A DNA stretch of 64,000 nt. It comes from Micromonospora kangleipakensis (GTDB lineage: Bacteria; Actinomycetota; Actinomycetes; Mycobacteriales; Micromonosporaceae). The first letter of the stretch is position 1; each line of letters opens with the position of its first letter. The notes below the pieces were generated by a model. That model was given only the letters and a program-made list of their open reading frames with translations. It ran no database searches and had not been told where the DNA came from. This document shows, piece by piece, positions 24,470 through 34,422 of the stretch. Where the stretch lies: assembly GCF_004217615.1 (NCBI RefSeq), contig NZ_SHLD01000001.1:496001-560000 (forward strand). The letters are read 5' to 3'. The position numbers were made by a program, and so were the translations under genes.

Positions 24470-24943
24470 TCAGTCGTGCAGCTCGGTGCGGGCGACCTCG
24501 GCGAACGCGGTGGTCAGGTAGCCCGACACCGGTCGGCCGCTGGCCGCCAGCAGATCGGCGACGAGCAGCGGGGCGTGCCGGGCGATCGCCGCCGGGTCCG
24601 GCGGCGTGTCGTCGTCGCCCGGGTCATAGACGCCGAGGGCGCTGGCCAGCAGCACCAGCAGCACGTGCGGGTCCACGTCGGGCCGCCACGCCGCCACGTC
24701 CCGGACGCAGCGTTCGAGGACCTGTCGTACGTCGTCGCCGTCCAGCCCGTCCGGGTGGGTCTCCTCCAGCAGCAGCCGGACCACCCCGCCGAGCACCAGG
24801 CCGGCCCGGTCGACGCCGGTGAGCCGGTCGACCGCCGGCTCGTACGCCCCGGCGTCCCGGGCCTGGGCGGCGGCGACCGCGTCGGAGGCGGCCACCGCGA
24901 TCTCGCGGGCCGCGGCGGGCAGGTGTCGCCAGGTGCCGGTCAC
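24470..24943 (-). CDS. Hypothetical protein
   Basis: The 157-residue protein is started at a GTG at 24943 (VTGTWRHLPAAAREIAVAAS). A GATGCT -10-like hexamer lies six bases upstream, so the mRNA may be leaderless. The protein is helical, Ala-rich and acidic, with the block DPHVLLVLLASALGVYDPGD. It has no signal peptide, membrane segment or motif that I recognise. The gene is divergent from the MFS transporter gene, 110 bp apart, and convergent with the methyltransferase gene. Confidence 0.65.
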   Translation of the reverse strand: MTGTWRHLPAAAREIAVAASDAVAAAQARDAGAYEPAVDRLTGVDRAGLVLGGVVRLLLEETHPDGLDGDDVRQVLERCVRDVAAWRPDVDPHVLLVLLASALGVYDPGDDDTPPDPAAIARHAPLLVADLLAASGRPVSGYLTTAFAEVARTELHD

Positions 24944-25053
24944 CGCCCCAGCATCCCAGACCGCGTGTGTTTGCTCACCCGGTGGCCCGCCGGTACGCGC
25001 GGCCGCCGGTAAACGGCTCGCGGGGCGTCGTACCCACCGCACAGAATCCAGGC

Positions 25054-26337
25054 ATGCTGCGCCGCGCCCTGCCCGCCCGTCCGGAAGCCCGTCGGATCCT
25101 GCTCGGCACCCTGCTCTCGGCCGTCGGGCGCGGCCTGACCCTGCCGTTCCTCTTCATCTACCTCACCGACGTGCGCGGGCTGACCGACACCCGGGCCGGC
25201 CTGGTGATCGGCTGGTTCGGCGCGGTGACCCTGGCCCTGTCGCCGGTGGGCGGCACGCTGATCGACCGGTTCGGGGCTCGCCGGGTGGTGCTGCCCTGCC
25301 TGGCGGTGGAGGCCGTGGGCACCGGTTCGCTCGCCCTGGTCGACTCGACCGCGTCGGCGTTCGCGGTGGCCACGCTGATCGCGGTGGGCGGCTCGGCGCT
25401 CTGGTCCGGGCAGACCACCATCCTCGCCTCGCTGACCGACGACGGCGAGCGGCAGCGGGTCTTCGGCCTCCAGTTCGCCCTGCTCAACCTCGGCATCGGG
25501 GTGGGTGGCCTGATCTCCGGCGCGATCGTGGACACCGCCCGGCCGATCACCTTCCAGGCCATCTACCTGCTGGACGCGCTGACCTACCTGATGCCGGGCC
25601 TCATCCTGCTGACCCTGCCGCACGTCGGCCGCCGGCTCGCCGCCGCCCCGACCGCCGGGGACCGGCCGTCGACCGGGGGCTACCTGACTGTGCTGCGGGA
25701 CCGGCCGTTCCGCCGCCTGGTCATCTTCGGCCTGGTCCTCACCACCTGCGGGTACGCGCAGATCGAGGTGGGCTTCACCGCGTACTCGGTCCGGGTGGTC
25801 GAGGTGACGCCGCGGGTGGTGGCCTGGGCCCTCGCCGGCAACACCGTGATGATCGTGCTCTCCCAGCTGCTGGTGATCCGCCGGATGGAGGGGCGCAGCC
25901 GGACCGGCGCGCTCGCCGCGGTCGGCGCGGTCTTCGCGACCGCCTGGCTGGTGCTCGGCGCCGCCGGCCTGATCGGTACGGGGAACGCGCTGGTCGCCGC
26001 GCTCGGCGTGGTGGCCTGCGCGGCGATCTTCGGCTTCGGCGAGACGATGCTGTCGCCGGTGATGCCCGCGCTGACCAACGCGCTCGCCACCGACGAGCTG
26101 CGCGGCCGGTACAACGCGATGAGTTCGATCATCTTCGGGGTGAGCGGGATCATCGGCCCGGTCACGGCCGGCCCGCTGATCGGCGCGGCCGACGGGAAGA
26201 TCTGGGTGGTGGTCGTGGTGGGCGGCTGCCTGACCGCCTCGGCGCTGGCCCTGTCGCTGCGCCGGCTGCTGACCCCGGCCCAGGACGGCCGCCTCACCCC
26301 CGCCCCCGCCCGGGACCCGGAACCCGCCGCCCTCTGA
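25054..26337 (+). CDS. MFS transporter
   Basis: The 427-residue protein starts at the ATG at 25054 (MLRRALPARPEARRILLGTL). It has about twelve hydrophobic segments and the MFS A-like motif GGTLIDRFGARRVV between helices 2 and 3. The central loop after the sixth helix (RRLAAAPTAGDRPSTGG) is typical. The N-terminal helix sequence GRGLTLPFLFIYLTDVRGL resembles efflux-type MFS proteins of actinobacteria. The substrate cannot be read from sequence. A strong terminator follows the gene. Confidence 0.88.
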   Translation: MLRRALPARPEARRILLGTLLSAVGRGLTLPFLFIYLTDVRGLTDTRAGLVIGWFGAVTLALSPVGGTLIDRFGARRVVLPCLAVEAVGTGSLALVDSTASAFAVATLIAVGGSALWSGQTTILASLTDDGERQRVFGLQFALLNLGIGVGGLISGAIVDTARPITFQAIYLLDALTYLMPGLILLTLPHVGRRLAAAPTAGDRPSTGGYLTVLRDRPFRRLVIFGLVLTTCGYAQIEVGFTAYSVRVVEVTPRVVAWALAGNTVMIVLSQLLVIRRMEGRSRTGALAAVGAVFATAWLVLGAAGLIGTGNALVAALGVVACAAIFGFGETMLSPVMPALTNALATDELRGRYNAMSSIIFGVSGIIGPVTAGPLIGAADGKIWVVVVVGGCLTASALALSLRRLLTPAQDGRLTPAPARDPEPAAL

Positions 26338-26370
26338 CGACGGGCCGGCGCGGACGCGGCGGGAATGCGA

Positions 26371-26402
26371 ACGGGCCCCGGAGCGGATGCTCCGGGGCCC
26401 GT
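26371..26402. terminator. Bidirectional terminator
   Basis: A perfect 14-bp stem, ACGGGCCCCGGAGC with GCTCCGGGGCCCGT (26371-26384 and 26389-26402), has a GGAT loop. It lies between the MFS gene and the convergent 5'-nucleotidase gene and can serve both. Confidence 0.85.
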
Positions 26403-26420
26403 CGTCGCGAGAGCCTGCCG

Positions 26421-28160
26421 TCAGGCGACGGGAACCTCGGTGGTGGTCTGGATCCGGTTCAGCGTCGGCGCGGAGACCGGCGACTGCGCGGTCAGGTACG
26501 CGACGAAGGCGTCCAGGTCGATCATGCCGGTGACCAGGTTCGTGCCACCAGTGAGGACGCTGAACCCGTCGCCGCCGCCGGCGAGGAAGTTGTTCACCGT
26601 GACCCGGTAGGTCGCGGCGTCGGCGACCGGGGCACCGTTGATGGTGAGGCTGCCCCGGACCACCCGGCTGCCGCTGCACGGCACGCCGGCCGCCGCGGTG
26701 GTGCCGTTCGGGTCGACCACGTAGTGCACGGTCGACGAGGCGTACAGCACCCGGGCGACCGTGAACTGCTGCTCCAGCATGCAGTAGAGCTGCGCCCCGG
26801 TGAGGTCCAGCGTCACCAGGTTGTTGGCGAACGGCTGCACCGTGAACGCCTCGGCGTAGGTGACCGGGCCGGCGTCGAGGTCGGCGCGGACACCACCGGG
26901 GTTCATGAACGCGGCGACCGCGTTCTGCTCGTTGTCGGTGGCCGCGAGCTGGGCGTCGGCGATCAGGTTGCCCAGCGGCGACTCACCGGTCTGGTACGTC
27001 GGCTTGCCGTTGGCGTCGACGCCGGTCTGGTACAGGTTCTCCTGCGTCTTGGTGATCGCGCTGGTGGTCTCGCCGACCACCTTGTCCGCGACCGGGCCGA
27101 GCACGGTCTTGTACCGGTTGATCAGGTCGGTCGTCGCCGGGTCCTTGGGGACGTCCCGGGTGACGATGACGTTGTTCGCCGAGGCGGTGATCACGTCACC
27201 GGACCGACGGTCGATCTTCAGGTTGATGTCGGTGACCAGGCGACCGAACGAGCTGGCGCTGGTGACCAGCTTGCCGTTGATGTTGCAGTTGTACGCGGCG
27301 TGGGTGTGCCCGCTGACGATCACGTCGATCGACGGGTCCATCCGGTTGGCGATGTCGACGATCGGCCCGCTGAAGCCGGTGCAGTCGTTGATGCCACCGC
27401 CGTTCTGGACGCCGCCCTCGTGCAGCAGCACGACGATGGTCTCGACGCCCTGGGCGCGCAGGATGCGGGCGTACTTGTTGGCGGTCTCCGCCTCGTCGGC
27501 GAAGGTGAGGCCGGCGACGCCCTGCTGGCTGACGATCTGCGGGGTGCCCTCCAGGGTCATCCCGATGAAACCGACCTTGACGCCGTCGACCTTCTTGATG
27601 CCGTACGGCGGCAGCAGCGGCTGGCCGGTGGCGGTCTTGAAGGCGTTGGCGGAGAGGTACTGGAACTTGGCGCCCTCGAACGGGGTGCCGTCGGCGCAGC
27701 CGTCCACCGGGTGGCAGCCGCCGTCCTGCATCCGCAGCAGCTCGGTGGCGCCCTCGTCGAACTCGTGGTTGCCGACGCTGGTGAACTCGAGCCCGGCGAG
27801 GTTCATCTCCTCGATGGTGGGCTCGTCATGGAAGGCCGCGGAGAGCAGCGGGGAGGCGCCGATCAGGTCACCGGCGGCGACCGTGATGGTGCGCTCCTGC
27901 TCCTCCTCGGTCGTGCCGCGCAGCTTGGCGAGCTGGGTGGCCAGGTATTCCGCGCCACCGGCCGGCTGCCCGGCGATGGTGCCGCTGGAGCCGGTCGGCG
28001 GCTCCAGGTTGCCGTGGAAGTCGTTGATGGCGAGCAGCTTGACGTCGACCGGCTTGGGACCGGCCTCGGCCTGGTTGGGGTTGACGGCGACCGTGCCGAG
28101 CGCGGTCGCGGCGAGCGCGACCAGGCCGACGGCGGCCCGGCGCATCCCGGGGACGGACAT
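26421..28160 (-). CDS. Secreted bifunctional metallophosphatase/5'-nucleotidase
   Basis: The 579-residue protein begins with a signal peptide (MSVPGMRRAAVGLVALAATA, cleavage near NQAEAGPKP). The N-terminal metallophosphoesterase domain has LAINDFHGNLE, AAGDLIGASP, VGNHEFDEG and SGHTHAAYNC. The C-terminal 5_nucleotid_C domain, from about residue 350, has GESPLGNLIADAQL and NNFLAGGGDGF, which binds the nucleoside. It should hydrolyse extracellular nucleotides to nucleosides and phosphate. The ATG at 28160 is preceded by GAGGAG. The 285-bp upstream gap to the hydrolase gene holds both divergent promoters. Confidence 0.93.
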   Translation of the reverse strand: MSVPGMRRAAVGLVALAATALGTVAVNPNQAEAGPKPVDVKLLAINDFHGNLEPPTGSSGTIAGQPAGGAEYLATQLAKLRGTTEEEQERTITVAAGDLIGASPLLSAAFHDEPTIEEMNLAGLEFTSVGNHEFDEGATELLRMQDGGCHPVDGCADGTPFEGAKFQYLSANAFKTATGQPLLPPYGIKKVDGVKVGFIGMTLEGTPQIVSQQGVAGLTFADEAETANKYARILRAQGVETIVVLLHEGGVQNGGGINDCTGFSGPIVDIANRMDPSIDVIVSGHTHAAYNCNINGKLVTSASSFGRLVTDINLKIDRRSGDVITASANNVIVTRDVPKDPATTDLINRYKTVLGPVADKVVGETTSAITKTQENLYQTGVDANGKPTYQTGESPLGNLIADAQLAATDNEQNAVAAFMNPGGVRADLDAGPVTYAEAFTVQPFANNLVTLDLTGAQLYCMLEQQFTVARVLYASSTVHYVVDPNGTTAAAGVPCSGSRVVRGSLTINGAPVADAATYRVTVNNFLAGGGDGFSVLTGGTNLVTGMIDLDAFVAYLTAQSPVSAPTLNRIQTTTEVPVA

Positions 28161-28445
28161 GGAACTCCTCGTGAGAATCGGCGCGTGACGGTCCGGACGA
28201 TGGTTCGCCCGGCGACCCTGATCCGTGCCGTGACAGGGGATCGATGGCGGGTGACGGCGGTCGGGGGATGCCGCCCCGCCGGGGCAAGCTTGCCATCCGA
28301 CACGCGATCGGTCGACCGGGGCAGCACAACAGAACCGTGGATCCGACCGGCGACCTGTACCGGTCTGCCCGACGAGTCCGACATGACCGGCAGGTGAATT
28401 CCTTCAGGGCCGCCCGTTGTCGGGGGGCTCGGTTAGAAAGTAACC

Positions 28446-29249
28446 ATGACTCCCGACGGGACGACCTGGACGGTGGGCTCGGCCAGATCCGCCGACGGCA
28501 CCGCGATCGCCTACGAGACCGCCGGCGAGGGGCCGCCGGTCATCCTGATCGGCGGCGCCTTCAACGACCGGTCGACCACCCGGGCGCTGGCCGCCGCGCT
28601 GGCCGCCGACTTCACGACGTACGGCTACGACCGCCGGGGCCGGGGCGGCAGCGGCGACACCGCGCCGTACGTGGTGCAGCGCGAGATCGAGGACGTGGCG
28701 GCGTTGATCGAGGCGGCCGGCGGCCTGGCGTACGTCTACGGCCTCTCCTCCGGCGCGATCCTCGCCGCGTACGCGGCCGCCGAGGGGCTGCCGATCGCCG
28801 GGCTGGCCCTCTTCGAGCCGCCGTTCCAGGTCGGGCCCGAGGGCGGCCCGAAGGCGGAGCTGTCGGAGCGGCTCACCGAGCTGGTCGCCGCGGGCCGCCG
28901 GGGCGACGCGGTCGAGCTGTTCCTGACCGACGCGGTGGGGGTGCCCGCCGAGGCCGTCGCCGGGATGCGCGGGACGCCGGAGTGGTCCTGGATGGAGGGT
29001 CTGGCGCACACCCTCGCCTACGACACCACGGTGACCGGTGACGGCACACTGCCCGCCGCCCGGCTCGCGACGATCGCCACGCCCACCGTCGTCGTCGACA
29101 GCGCCGGCAGCCCGCGGTGGCTGCGCGACGCCGCCGCCGCGACGGCCGACACGATTCCCGGCGCGACCCACCGGAGTCTGCCCGGCGGTTTCCACGAGGT
29201 CCCGCCGGAGGAGCTCGCCCCCGCAATCCGCGCCGACCTGCTCGGCTGA
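28446..29249 (+). CDS. Alpha/beta hydrolase
   Basis: The 267-residue protein has the hydrolase order: PPVILIGGAFNDRSTTR (oxyanion region), YGYDRRGRGGSG, the nucleophile elbow YGLSSGA (Ser in the G-x-S-x-G position), a late TPTVVVDSAGSP Asp strand and PGATHRSLPGGFHEVPPEEL with the catalytic His. This resembles small alpha/beta hydrolases of actinobacteria annotated as esterase or lactonase-like. The substrate is unknown. A -10-like TAGAAA six bases before the ATG suggests a leaderless mRNA. The 170 bp after the gene, up to the convergent phosphoesterase gene, hold no gene I can support. Confidence 0.88.
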   Translation: MTPDGTTWTVGSARSADGTAIAYETAGEGPPVILIGGAFNDRSTTRALAAALAADFTTYGYDRRGRGGSGDTAPYVVQREIEDVAALIEAAGGLAYVYGLSSGAILAAYAAAEGLPIAGLALFEPPFQVGPEGGPKAELSERLTELVAAGRRGDAVELFLTDAVGVPAEAVAGMRGTPEWSWMEGLAHTLAYDTTVTGDGTLPAARLATIATPTVVVDSAGSPRWLRDAAAATADTIPGATHRSLPGGFHEVPPEELAPAIRADLLG

Positions 29250-29420
29250 GCGGTCACGGCTCCCGGTCGGGCTCTTCGTCGGGCGGCCCGGCCTGCTCGG
29301 GTGGCCCGGAGCGGTCGGGGGGCCACGCGGGCGGCGCCGGCTCCCAGGGACGGGGAACCGGCGCCGCGGCCCGGTGGGTCAGCAGTAGATGTAGCGACGT
29401 ACCAGAGCCGGTCCAACGCC

Positions 29421-30200
29421 TCAGAACCAGCAGGTCTGCCCGGCGGCGTGGCTGACCTGCACGGTGTGCGTGACGCAGCCGCCGTCGGCCACCCGGTGCA
29501 GCAGGAACGCGGTCGGCTCGGCGACCAGACCGATCTCCTCGTCGTCGCTCATCGTCAGCGTGGCCTGCACCCAGGTGCTCGGTGCGGTGGTGAGCACCGT
29601 GCCGGCGAAGGCGGCGGTGACCGGGCGGTGCAGGTGACCGGCGGTGACCCGGACGACATGGGGGTGCCGGCCGATCACCTCGGCGAGCGCGTCGGAGTCG
29701 GCGAGCCGGATGGCGTCGGCGGCCGGGACGCCGACGGCGACCGGCGGATGGTGCAGGCACACGACGGCCGGCACCTCCGGCCGGCCGGCCAGCACCCCGT
29801 CGAGCCAGGCCAGCTGGTCGTCGCCGAGCCGCCCACCGCTGCTGCCGGGGGCGAGCGAGTCCAGCACCACGACGGTCCCCGCCGGGAGGTCGACGTGGTA
29901 GTACGCCGAGAAGCCGCCGCCCAGGTAGGGCGTGCCGCCGAAGGTGTCCAGCAGCGACTCCCGGTCGTCGTGGTTGCCGGTGGCGAGGTGGACCGGCAGC
30001 GGGAAGCGGCCGATGATCTCGCGGAGCGCGACGTACTCGTCGGTGCGGCCGTTGTTGACCAGGTCGCCCGTGATCACCACGCAGTCCGGGCGGGGTCGCA
30101 GCGCCAGCACCCGGCCGAGGGCGCGGTGCAGCCCGGCGGCCTGCTCGGCGGCGAGCGGGCCGGTGGTCACGTGCGGGTCGCTGAGCTGGGCGATGAGCAT
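29421..30200 (-). CDS. CpdA-like metallophosphoesterase
   Basis: The 259-residue protein has MLIAQLSDPHVTTG, CVVITGDLVNNGRTDEY, ATGNHDDRESLL, VCLHHPPVAVG and VTAGHLHRPVTA, the full set of metal-binding motifs of the calcineurin-like fold in the arrangement of class III 3',5'-cyclic nucleotide phosphodiesterases (CpdA/Icc). It has no signal peptide, so it acts in the cytoplasm. It is divergent from the GGDEF gene, and a composite palindromic motif lies midway between the two. A role in cyclic nucleotide turnover is the family expectation only. Confidence 0.85.
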   Translation of the reverse strand: MLIAQLSDPHVTTGPLAAEQAAGLHRALGRVLALRPRPDCVVITGDLVNNGRTDEYVALREIIGRFPLPVHLATGNHDDRESLLDTFGGTPYLGGGFSAYYHVDLPAGTVVVLDSLAPGSSGGRLGDDQLAWLDGVLAGRPEVPAVVCLHHPPVAVGVPAADAIRLADSDALAEVIGRHPHVVRVTAGHLHRPVTAAFAGTVLTTAPSTWVQATLTMSDDEEIGLVAEPTAFLLHRVADGGCVTHTVQVSHAAGQTCWF

Positions 30201-30277
30201 CGACGCCTCCTCGGGCCCGGGACCCTCACGCTATCGCCGACCACCCCGCCGCGCGGCCCCGCCGTACCCACAGGCCG

Positions 30278-30310
30278 CGTCCACAGCCTGTGGATAGCAC
30301 ATGTGTACGA
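30278..30310 (-). promoter_or_regulatory. Composite LexA-like and DnaA-box-like motif, copy A
   Basis: Read on the minus strand, TCGTACACATGT is followed after three bases by ATCCACAGGCTGTGGACG. The first part resembles the actinobacterial SOS box TCGAACACATGTTCGA (13 of 16 with the next four bases). The second part is an inverted pair of DnaA-box-like sequences. A second copy with three differences in 33 bp lies at 57560-57592. It sits between the phosphoesterase and GGDEF genes, 77-78 bases from each start. Confidence 0.5.
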
Positions 30311-30386
30311 AGGTCGCCGCGCCGCTCGGTGAGTACCCTTGATCGCGTCCCCCGGCGTCGGCCCGGGCCCTCCCACCAGGAACGAC

Positions 30387-31808
30387 GTGGATCACGAGCG
30401 AGTCATCCGAGACGTCACGGTCCGCCTCCCGATGGCGTCGACCGCCCTGGAGGCGTGCCAGTGGACCGTCGCCGCGCTCGCCCGGCACACCCCGGCCACC
30501 ATCTCGATCCTGCTCCAGGTCGGTGACCGGCTCCAGTGCGTCGCGGCCACCGGCGCCTGGCAGGTCTTCTCCACCGTGCCGCCGAAGACGGGCATCGTCG
30601 GCCGGGTCTACGCCTCCGGCCAGCCCGCCACCGTCGCGGACGTCACGACCGACCCCGACTACCTCCCGCTACGCCCCGACGTGACCGCCGAGCTCTGCGC
30701 GCCGGTGCTGGACCCGGCGGGGCGGCCGATCGGCGTGCTCGACCTGCAGTGGAGCGGCCCGGTGGAGCTGGGCCCGTGGCGGAGGACCGCGGAACGGCTC
30801 GCCGTCCGACTGGGTGCCCGGATCACGGCGCTCGGCGGACCGCCGGCCGAGAGCCGCAGCGAGAAGCTGCTCCGGCACGCCGCCGCGATGACCTCCGCCC
30901 CCACCGAATGGGACCTGATGACCGCCGCGATCAGCGCGGCCCGGGACGTCTCGGCCCTCTCCGCCGCCGTACTGGTCCTCTCCGGCCGGCGTGGCGCCCG
31001 GCTCGGCGCGCCGACCAGCGCCCCCGGCGAGCTCGAGGCGCGGATCCGCGCCGAGCTGACCGAGGCCGGCGCCGGCCCGCTCGGCCGGCTGATCGCCCGA
31101 GCCCACCGGCACGGCGCGGCGTACACGCTGGGCGAGGCCGGGCACCCGCCGACCGACGACTACCTGCCGCTCGCCCGCGCCGGCGCGCGCACCCTGGTGG
31201 CGGTGCCGGTCGGGCCGCCGGACGCCGGCGGGGTGCTGCTGGTCGCGGACGAGCGGCTGCTCCGGCCCGACCCGACCACGATCAACCTGATGGAGTTGCT
31301 GGCCGGGCAGGCGTGGACCTGCCTGGACCGGCTGCGCACCCTGGCCCAACTGCGCGAGCAGGCCAGCTCGGACCCGCTCACCGGGCTGCGGCACACCGGG
31401 CCGTTCGGAAAGCGGATCGCGACCGCCACCCCGGGGCGTACCGCCCTGCTGGCGATCGACGTGGACGGCTTCAAGGACGTCAACGACACGTACGGCCACC
31501 AGGCCGGCGACCGGCTGCTGGTCGGGCTGGCCCGGGCGCTGGAGGAGGCGCTGCGGCAGGGCGACGAGCTGTACCGGATCGGCGGCGACGAGTTCGTTGC
31601 GGTGATCGAGGTGAACCGCCCCGAGGAGGCGGTCCGGATCGCCGAGCGGCTCACCGAGGCGGCCCGTCGGACCGGCCGCACCATCAGCGTCGGTGTCGCC
31701 CTGCCCCAGGCCGGCGAATCCCCCGAGCTGACCCTCCGCCGCGCCGACCAGGCCCTCTACGCGGTCAAGCGCCACGGCCGCGACGGCGTCCGCCTCGCCG
31801 CCGCCTGA
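30387..31808 (+). CDS. Diguanylate cyclase with two GAF domains
   Basis: The 473-residue protein is started at the GTG at 30387, preceded by AGGA. A first GAF domain (about residues 25-140, with GIVGRVYASGQPATVADV) and a second GAF-like region (about 165-310) precede a GGDEF domain with DPLTGLRHTGPFGKRI, LLAIDVDGFKDVNDTYGHQA, YRIGGDEFVAVI and RRADQALYAVKRHGRDG. The GGDEF signature is intact, so it should make c-di-GMP from GTP. I see no transmembrane segment, so signals are sensed in the cytoplasm. An upstream composite motif may control it. Confidence 0.93.
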   Translation: MDHERVIRDVTVRLPMASTALEACQWTVAALARHTPATISILLQVGDRLQCVAATGAWQVFSTVPPKTGIVGRVYASGQPATVADVTTDPDYLPLRPDVTAELCAPVLDPAGRPIGVLDLQWSGPVELGPWRRTAERLAVRLGARITALGGPPAESRSEKLLRHAAAMTSAPTEWDLMTAAISAARDVSALSAAVLVLSGRRGARLGAPTSAPGELEARIRAELTEAGAGPLGRLIARAHRHGAAYTLGEAGHPPTDDYLPLARAGARTLVAVPVGPPDAGGVLLVADERLLRPDPTTINLMELLAGQAWTCLDRLRTLAQLREQASSDPLTGLRHTGPFGKRIATATPGRTALLAIDVDGFKDVNDTYGHQAGDRLLVGLARALEEALRQGDELYRIGGDEFVAVIEVNRPEEAVRIAERLTEAARRTGRTISVGVALPQAGESPELTLRRADQALYAVKRHGRDGVRLAAA

Positions 31809-31843
31809 CCCGGAGGCGGGTCGGGCGCCGGATCAAACCGGGA

Positions 31844-32905
31844 TCAGGCCTGGGTGAATTCCTTGGCGAGGAGTTCGGCGATCTGGGCGGTGTTCAGGGC
31901 GGCGCCCTTGCGGAGGTTGTCGCCCGTGACGAAGAGGTCGAGGGCCCTCGGGTCGTCGACGGCGCGGCGGATGCGGCCGACCCAGGAGGGGTCGGTGCCG
32001 ACGGCGTCGATCGGCATCGGGAACTCGCCCGCGGCCGGGTCGTCGACCAGGATCACGCCCGGCGCGTTGCGCAGCGCCTCGCGGGCGCCCTCGGCGTCCA
32101 CCTCGGTGGCGAAGACCGCGTGCACAGCCACCGAGTGACCGGTCACCACCGGCACCCGGACGCAGGTGGCCGAGACCTTGAGGTCGGGCAGCCCGAGGAT
32201 CTTGCGCGACTCGTTGCGCATCTTCATCTCCTCGGAGGACCAGCCGCCGTCCACCAGCGAGCCGGCCCAGGGCACCACGTTGAGCGCCAGCGGGGCCGGG
32301 AACGGCCCCAGCTCGTCGCCGACCGCCTGCCGCACGTCGCCGGGGCGCGAGCCGAGCACCCGGTCCCCGGCGATCTTGCTGAGCTGGGCGTGCAGCGCGT
32401 CCACGCCGGCCTGCCCCGCCCCGGAGACCGCCTGGTACGAGGCGAGCACCAGCTCGCGCAGGCCGTACTCCCGATGCAGCGGCGCGATCGCCACGATCAT
32501 CGCCAGGGTGGTGCAGTTGGCGTTGGCGATGATGCCCTTGGGGCGGTTGCGGGCCTGCTCCGGGTTGATCTCCGGGACCACCAGGGGGACGTCCCGGTCC
32601 ATCCGGAACGCGCCGGAGTTGTCCACCGCCACCGCGCCACGGCTCACCGCGACCGGCGCCCACTCGGCGGAGACCTCGTCGGGCACGTCGAACATGGCCA
32701 CGTCGACGCCGTCGAACGCCTCCGGCGTGAGGGCCTGGACGGTCAGCTGCTCGCCCCGGCACGGCACCTGCCGCCCCGCCGAGCGCTCCGAGGCGAGCAG
32801 CCGGATCTCACCCCAGACGTTGCGCCGGGAGGAGAGCAGCTGGCACATCACCGTGCCGACGGCACCGGTCGCCCCGACCACGGCGAGGGTTGGCAGCGAC
32901 GACAT
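31844..32905 (-). CDS. asd: Aspartate-semialdehyde dehydrogenase
   Basis: The 353-residue protein has the NADP-binding [10 protein letters not shown] near the N-terminus, [20 protein letters not shown], the active-site Cys in IIANANCTT, the block [10 protein letters not shown] and the C-terminal WNVVG-like region represented by [13 protein letters not shown]. It reduces aspartyl phosphate to aspartate semialdehyde, the branch point to lysine, threonine, methionine and diaminopimelate. It follows the aspartokinase gene by four bases, as in other actinobacterial ask-asd operons. Confidence 0.96.
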   Translation of the reverse strand: MSSLPTLAVVGATGAVGTVMCQLLSSRRNVWGEIRLLASERSAGRQVPCRGEQLTVQALTPEAFDGVDVAMFDVPDEVSAEWAPVAVSRGAVAVDNSGAFRMDRDVPLVVPEINPEQARNRPKGIIANANCTTLAMIVAIAPLHREYGLRELVLASYQAVSGAGQAGVDALHAQLSKIAGDRVLGSRPGDVRQAVGDELGPFPAPLALNVVPWAGSLVDGGWSSEEMKMRNESRKILGLPDLKVSATCVRVPVVTGHSVAVHAVFATEVDAEGAREALRNAPGVILVDDPAAGEFPMPIDAVGTDPSWVGRIRRAVDDPRALDLFVTGDNLRKGAALNTAQIAELLAKEFTQA

Positions 32906-32909
32906 CCGG

Positions 32910-33428
32910 CTACCGCCCGGTGCCCGCGTAGACCACGGCCTCGGAGTCGCCGCCCAGCTCGAAGGCGTCGTGGATGGCCCGGACCGCCTTGTCGAGGTCG
33001 GTGTCCCGGCAGACCACGGAGACCCGGATCTCGGACGTGGAGATCATCTCGATGTTGACCCCGGCCGCGCCGAGCGCGGCGAAGAAGCCGGCCGCGACGC
33101 CGGGGTGGGACCGCATGCCCGCGCCGATCAGGGAGACCTTGCCGACGTGGTCGTCGTAGAGGAGGCCCTTGAACTTGACCACCTCCTGGATCTTGCTGAG
33201 CGCGGCCATCGCCGTCGGGCCGTCCGTCTTGGGCAGCGTGAACGAGATGTCCGTCCGGCCGGTGCCCTCGGTGGAGACGTTCTGCACGATCATGTCGATG
33301 TTGATCTCGGCACCGGCCACGGTGTCGAAGATCCGCGCGGCGGCGCCCGGCTCGTCGGGTACGCCGACGATGGTGATCTTCGCCTCGCTGCGGTCGTGGG
33401 CTACCCCGGTGATCAGTGCCTGTTCCAC
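32910..33428 (-). CDS. Aspartokinase beta subunit (internal in-frame start)
   Basis: A GTG at 33428, codon 250 of the aspartokinase, has a strong ribosome binding site GGAGGA (plus-strand 33436-33441) seven bases upstream. Translation from it gives 172 residues, the ACT-domain regulatory half. Corynebacterial aspartokinases make such a 172-residue beta subunit from the overlapping in-frame gene and form an alpha2beta2 enzyme. The position, length and ribosome binding site match that arrangement. Expression of the short form is an inference. Confidence 0.6.
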   Translation of the reverse strand: MEQALITGVAHDRSEAKITIVGVPDEPGAAARIFDTVAGAEINIDMIVQNVSTEGTGRTDISFTLPKTDGPTAMAALSKIQEVVKFKGLLYDDHVGKVSLIGAGMRSHPGVAAGFFAALGAAGVNIEMISTSEIRVSVVCRDTDLDKAVRAIHDAFELGGDSEAVVYAGTGR

Positions 33429-34175
33429 AGGAAGGTCCTCCATCGATCCGGTGACCATCGTGCCGGTGTTGGTCGAGTATGACGAACGGACGTGGATCGG
33501 CAACCCCGCGCGCCGGGCGTACTCGACGCTGCGCAGGTGCAGCACCTTGGCGCCGCAGGCGGCCAGCTCCAGCATCTCCTCGTAGGTGATGTGCTTGATG
33601 TGCCGGGCGTTCGGCACGATCCGCGGGTCGGCGCTGAAGATGCCGTCCACGTCCGTGTAGATCTCGCAGACGTCCGCCTCGAGCGCGGCGGCGAGCGCCA
33701 CGGCGGTGGTGTCCGACCCGCCCCGGCCCAGCGTGGTGACGTCCTTGGTGTCCTGCGAGACGCCCTGGAAGCCGGCCACGATGACCACCGCGCCCTCGTC
33801 CAGCGCGCCCTTGAGGCGGCCCGGGGTGACGTCGATGATCCGCGCCCTGCCGTGCACCGAGGTGGTGATCACGCCGGCCTGCGAGCCGGTGAACGAGCGG
33901 GCCTCGTACCCCAGGTTGTGGATGGCCATGGCGAGCAGCGCCATGGAGATCCGCTCCCCGGCCGTGAGCAGCATGTCCAGCTCGCGACCCGGCGGCAGCG
34001 GGCTGACCTGGTTGGCCAGGTCGAGCAGCTCGTCGGTGGTGTCCCCCATCGCGGAGACCACCACCACCACGTCGTCGCCGGCCTTGCGGGCGGCCACGAT
34101 GCGCTCGGCCACCCGCTTGATCCGCTCGGCATTGGCGACGGAGGACCCGCCGTACTTCTGCACCACGAGTGCCAC
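32910..34175 (-). CDS. ask: Aspartate kinase
   Basis: The 421-residue protein has [20 protein letters not shown] at the N-terminus, [12 protein letters not shown], the block [33 protein letters not shown] and [17 protein letters not shown] of the kinase domain, then two ACT domains from about residue 255. It phosphorylates aspartate using ATP and is the feedback-controlled first step of the aspartate family pathway. The start is a GTG at 34175 with GGGAGGGAG upstream. A GC-rich hairpin lies about 40 bp upstream (34214-34239) and could affect leader transcription. Confidence 0.96.
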   Translation of the reverse strand: MALVVQKYGGSSVANAERIKRVAERIVAARKAGDDVVVVVSAMGDTTDELLDLANQVSPLPPGRELDMLLTAGERISMALLAMAIHNLGYEARSFTGSQAGVITTSVHGRARIIDVTPGRLKGALDEGAVVIVAGFQGVSQDTKDVTTLGRGGSDTTAVALAAALEADVCEIYTDVDGIFSADPRIVPNARHIKHITYEEMLELAACGAKVLHLRSVEYARRAGLPIHVRSSYSTNTGTMVTGSMEDLPVEQALITGVAHDRSEAKITIVGVPDEPGAAARIFDTVAGAEINIDMIVQNVSTEGTGRTDISFTLPKTDGPTAMAALSKIQEVVKFKGLLYDDHVGKVSLIGAGMRSHPGVAAGFFAALGAAGVNIEMISTSEIRVSVVCRDTDLDKAVRAIHDAFELGGDSEAVVYAGTGR

Positions 34176-34422
34176 GACGGTGCACTCCCTCCCAGCGACC
34201 CTGAGCGTGCCGACGCCGCCGGGTTCCGGTCCGGCGGCGCGTGTCAGACCTCATCAGCCTATCGGGCGGCACGAGCCGCCGGGTCGGGTGATCCCACCAT
34301 CCGGCCCGGTGAGGGCCGGCTCACCAGGGCGGGACCCGCTGGCGGGAGGGCGGCGCGACACGCCGGGACGGCAGCCGTACGGCGGGCTCCCGACACCCGT
34401 CCCCGCACCGCAGAATGACCCG

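Noticed and set aside
24819..28397. A 1192-codon open frame on the plus strand
   Set aside because: It runs through the MFS gene in another frame and antisense to the 5'-nucleotidase gene. Its sequence is Arg/Gly/Pro-rich low-complexity text, a by-product of high GC content.
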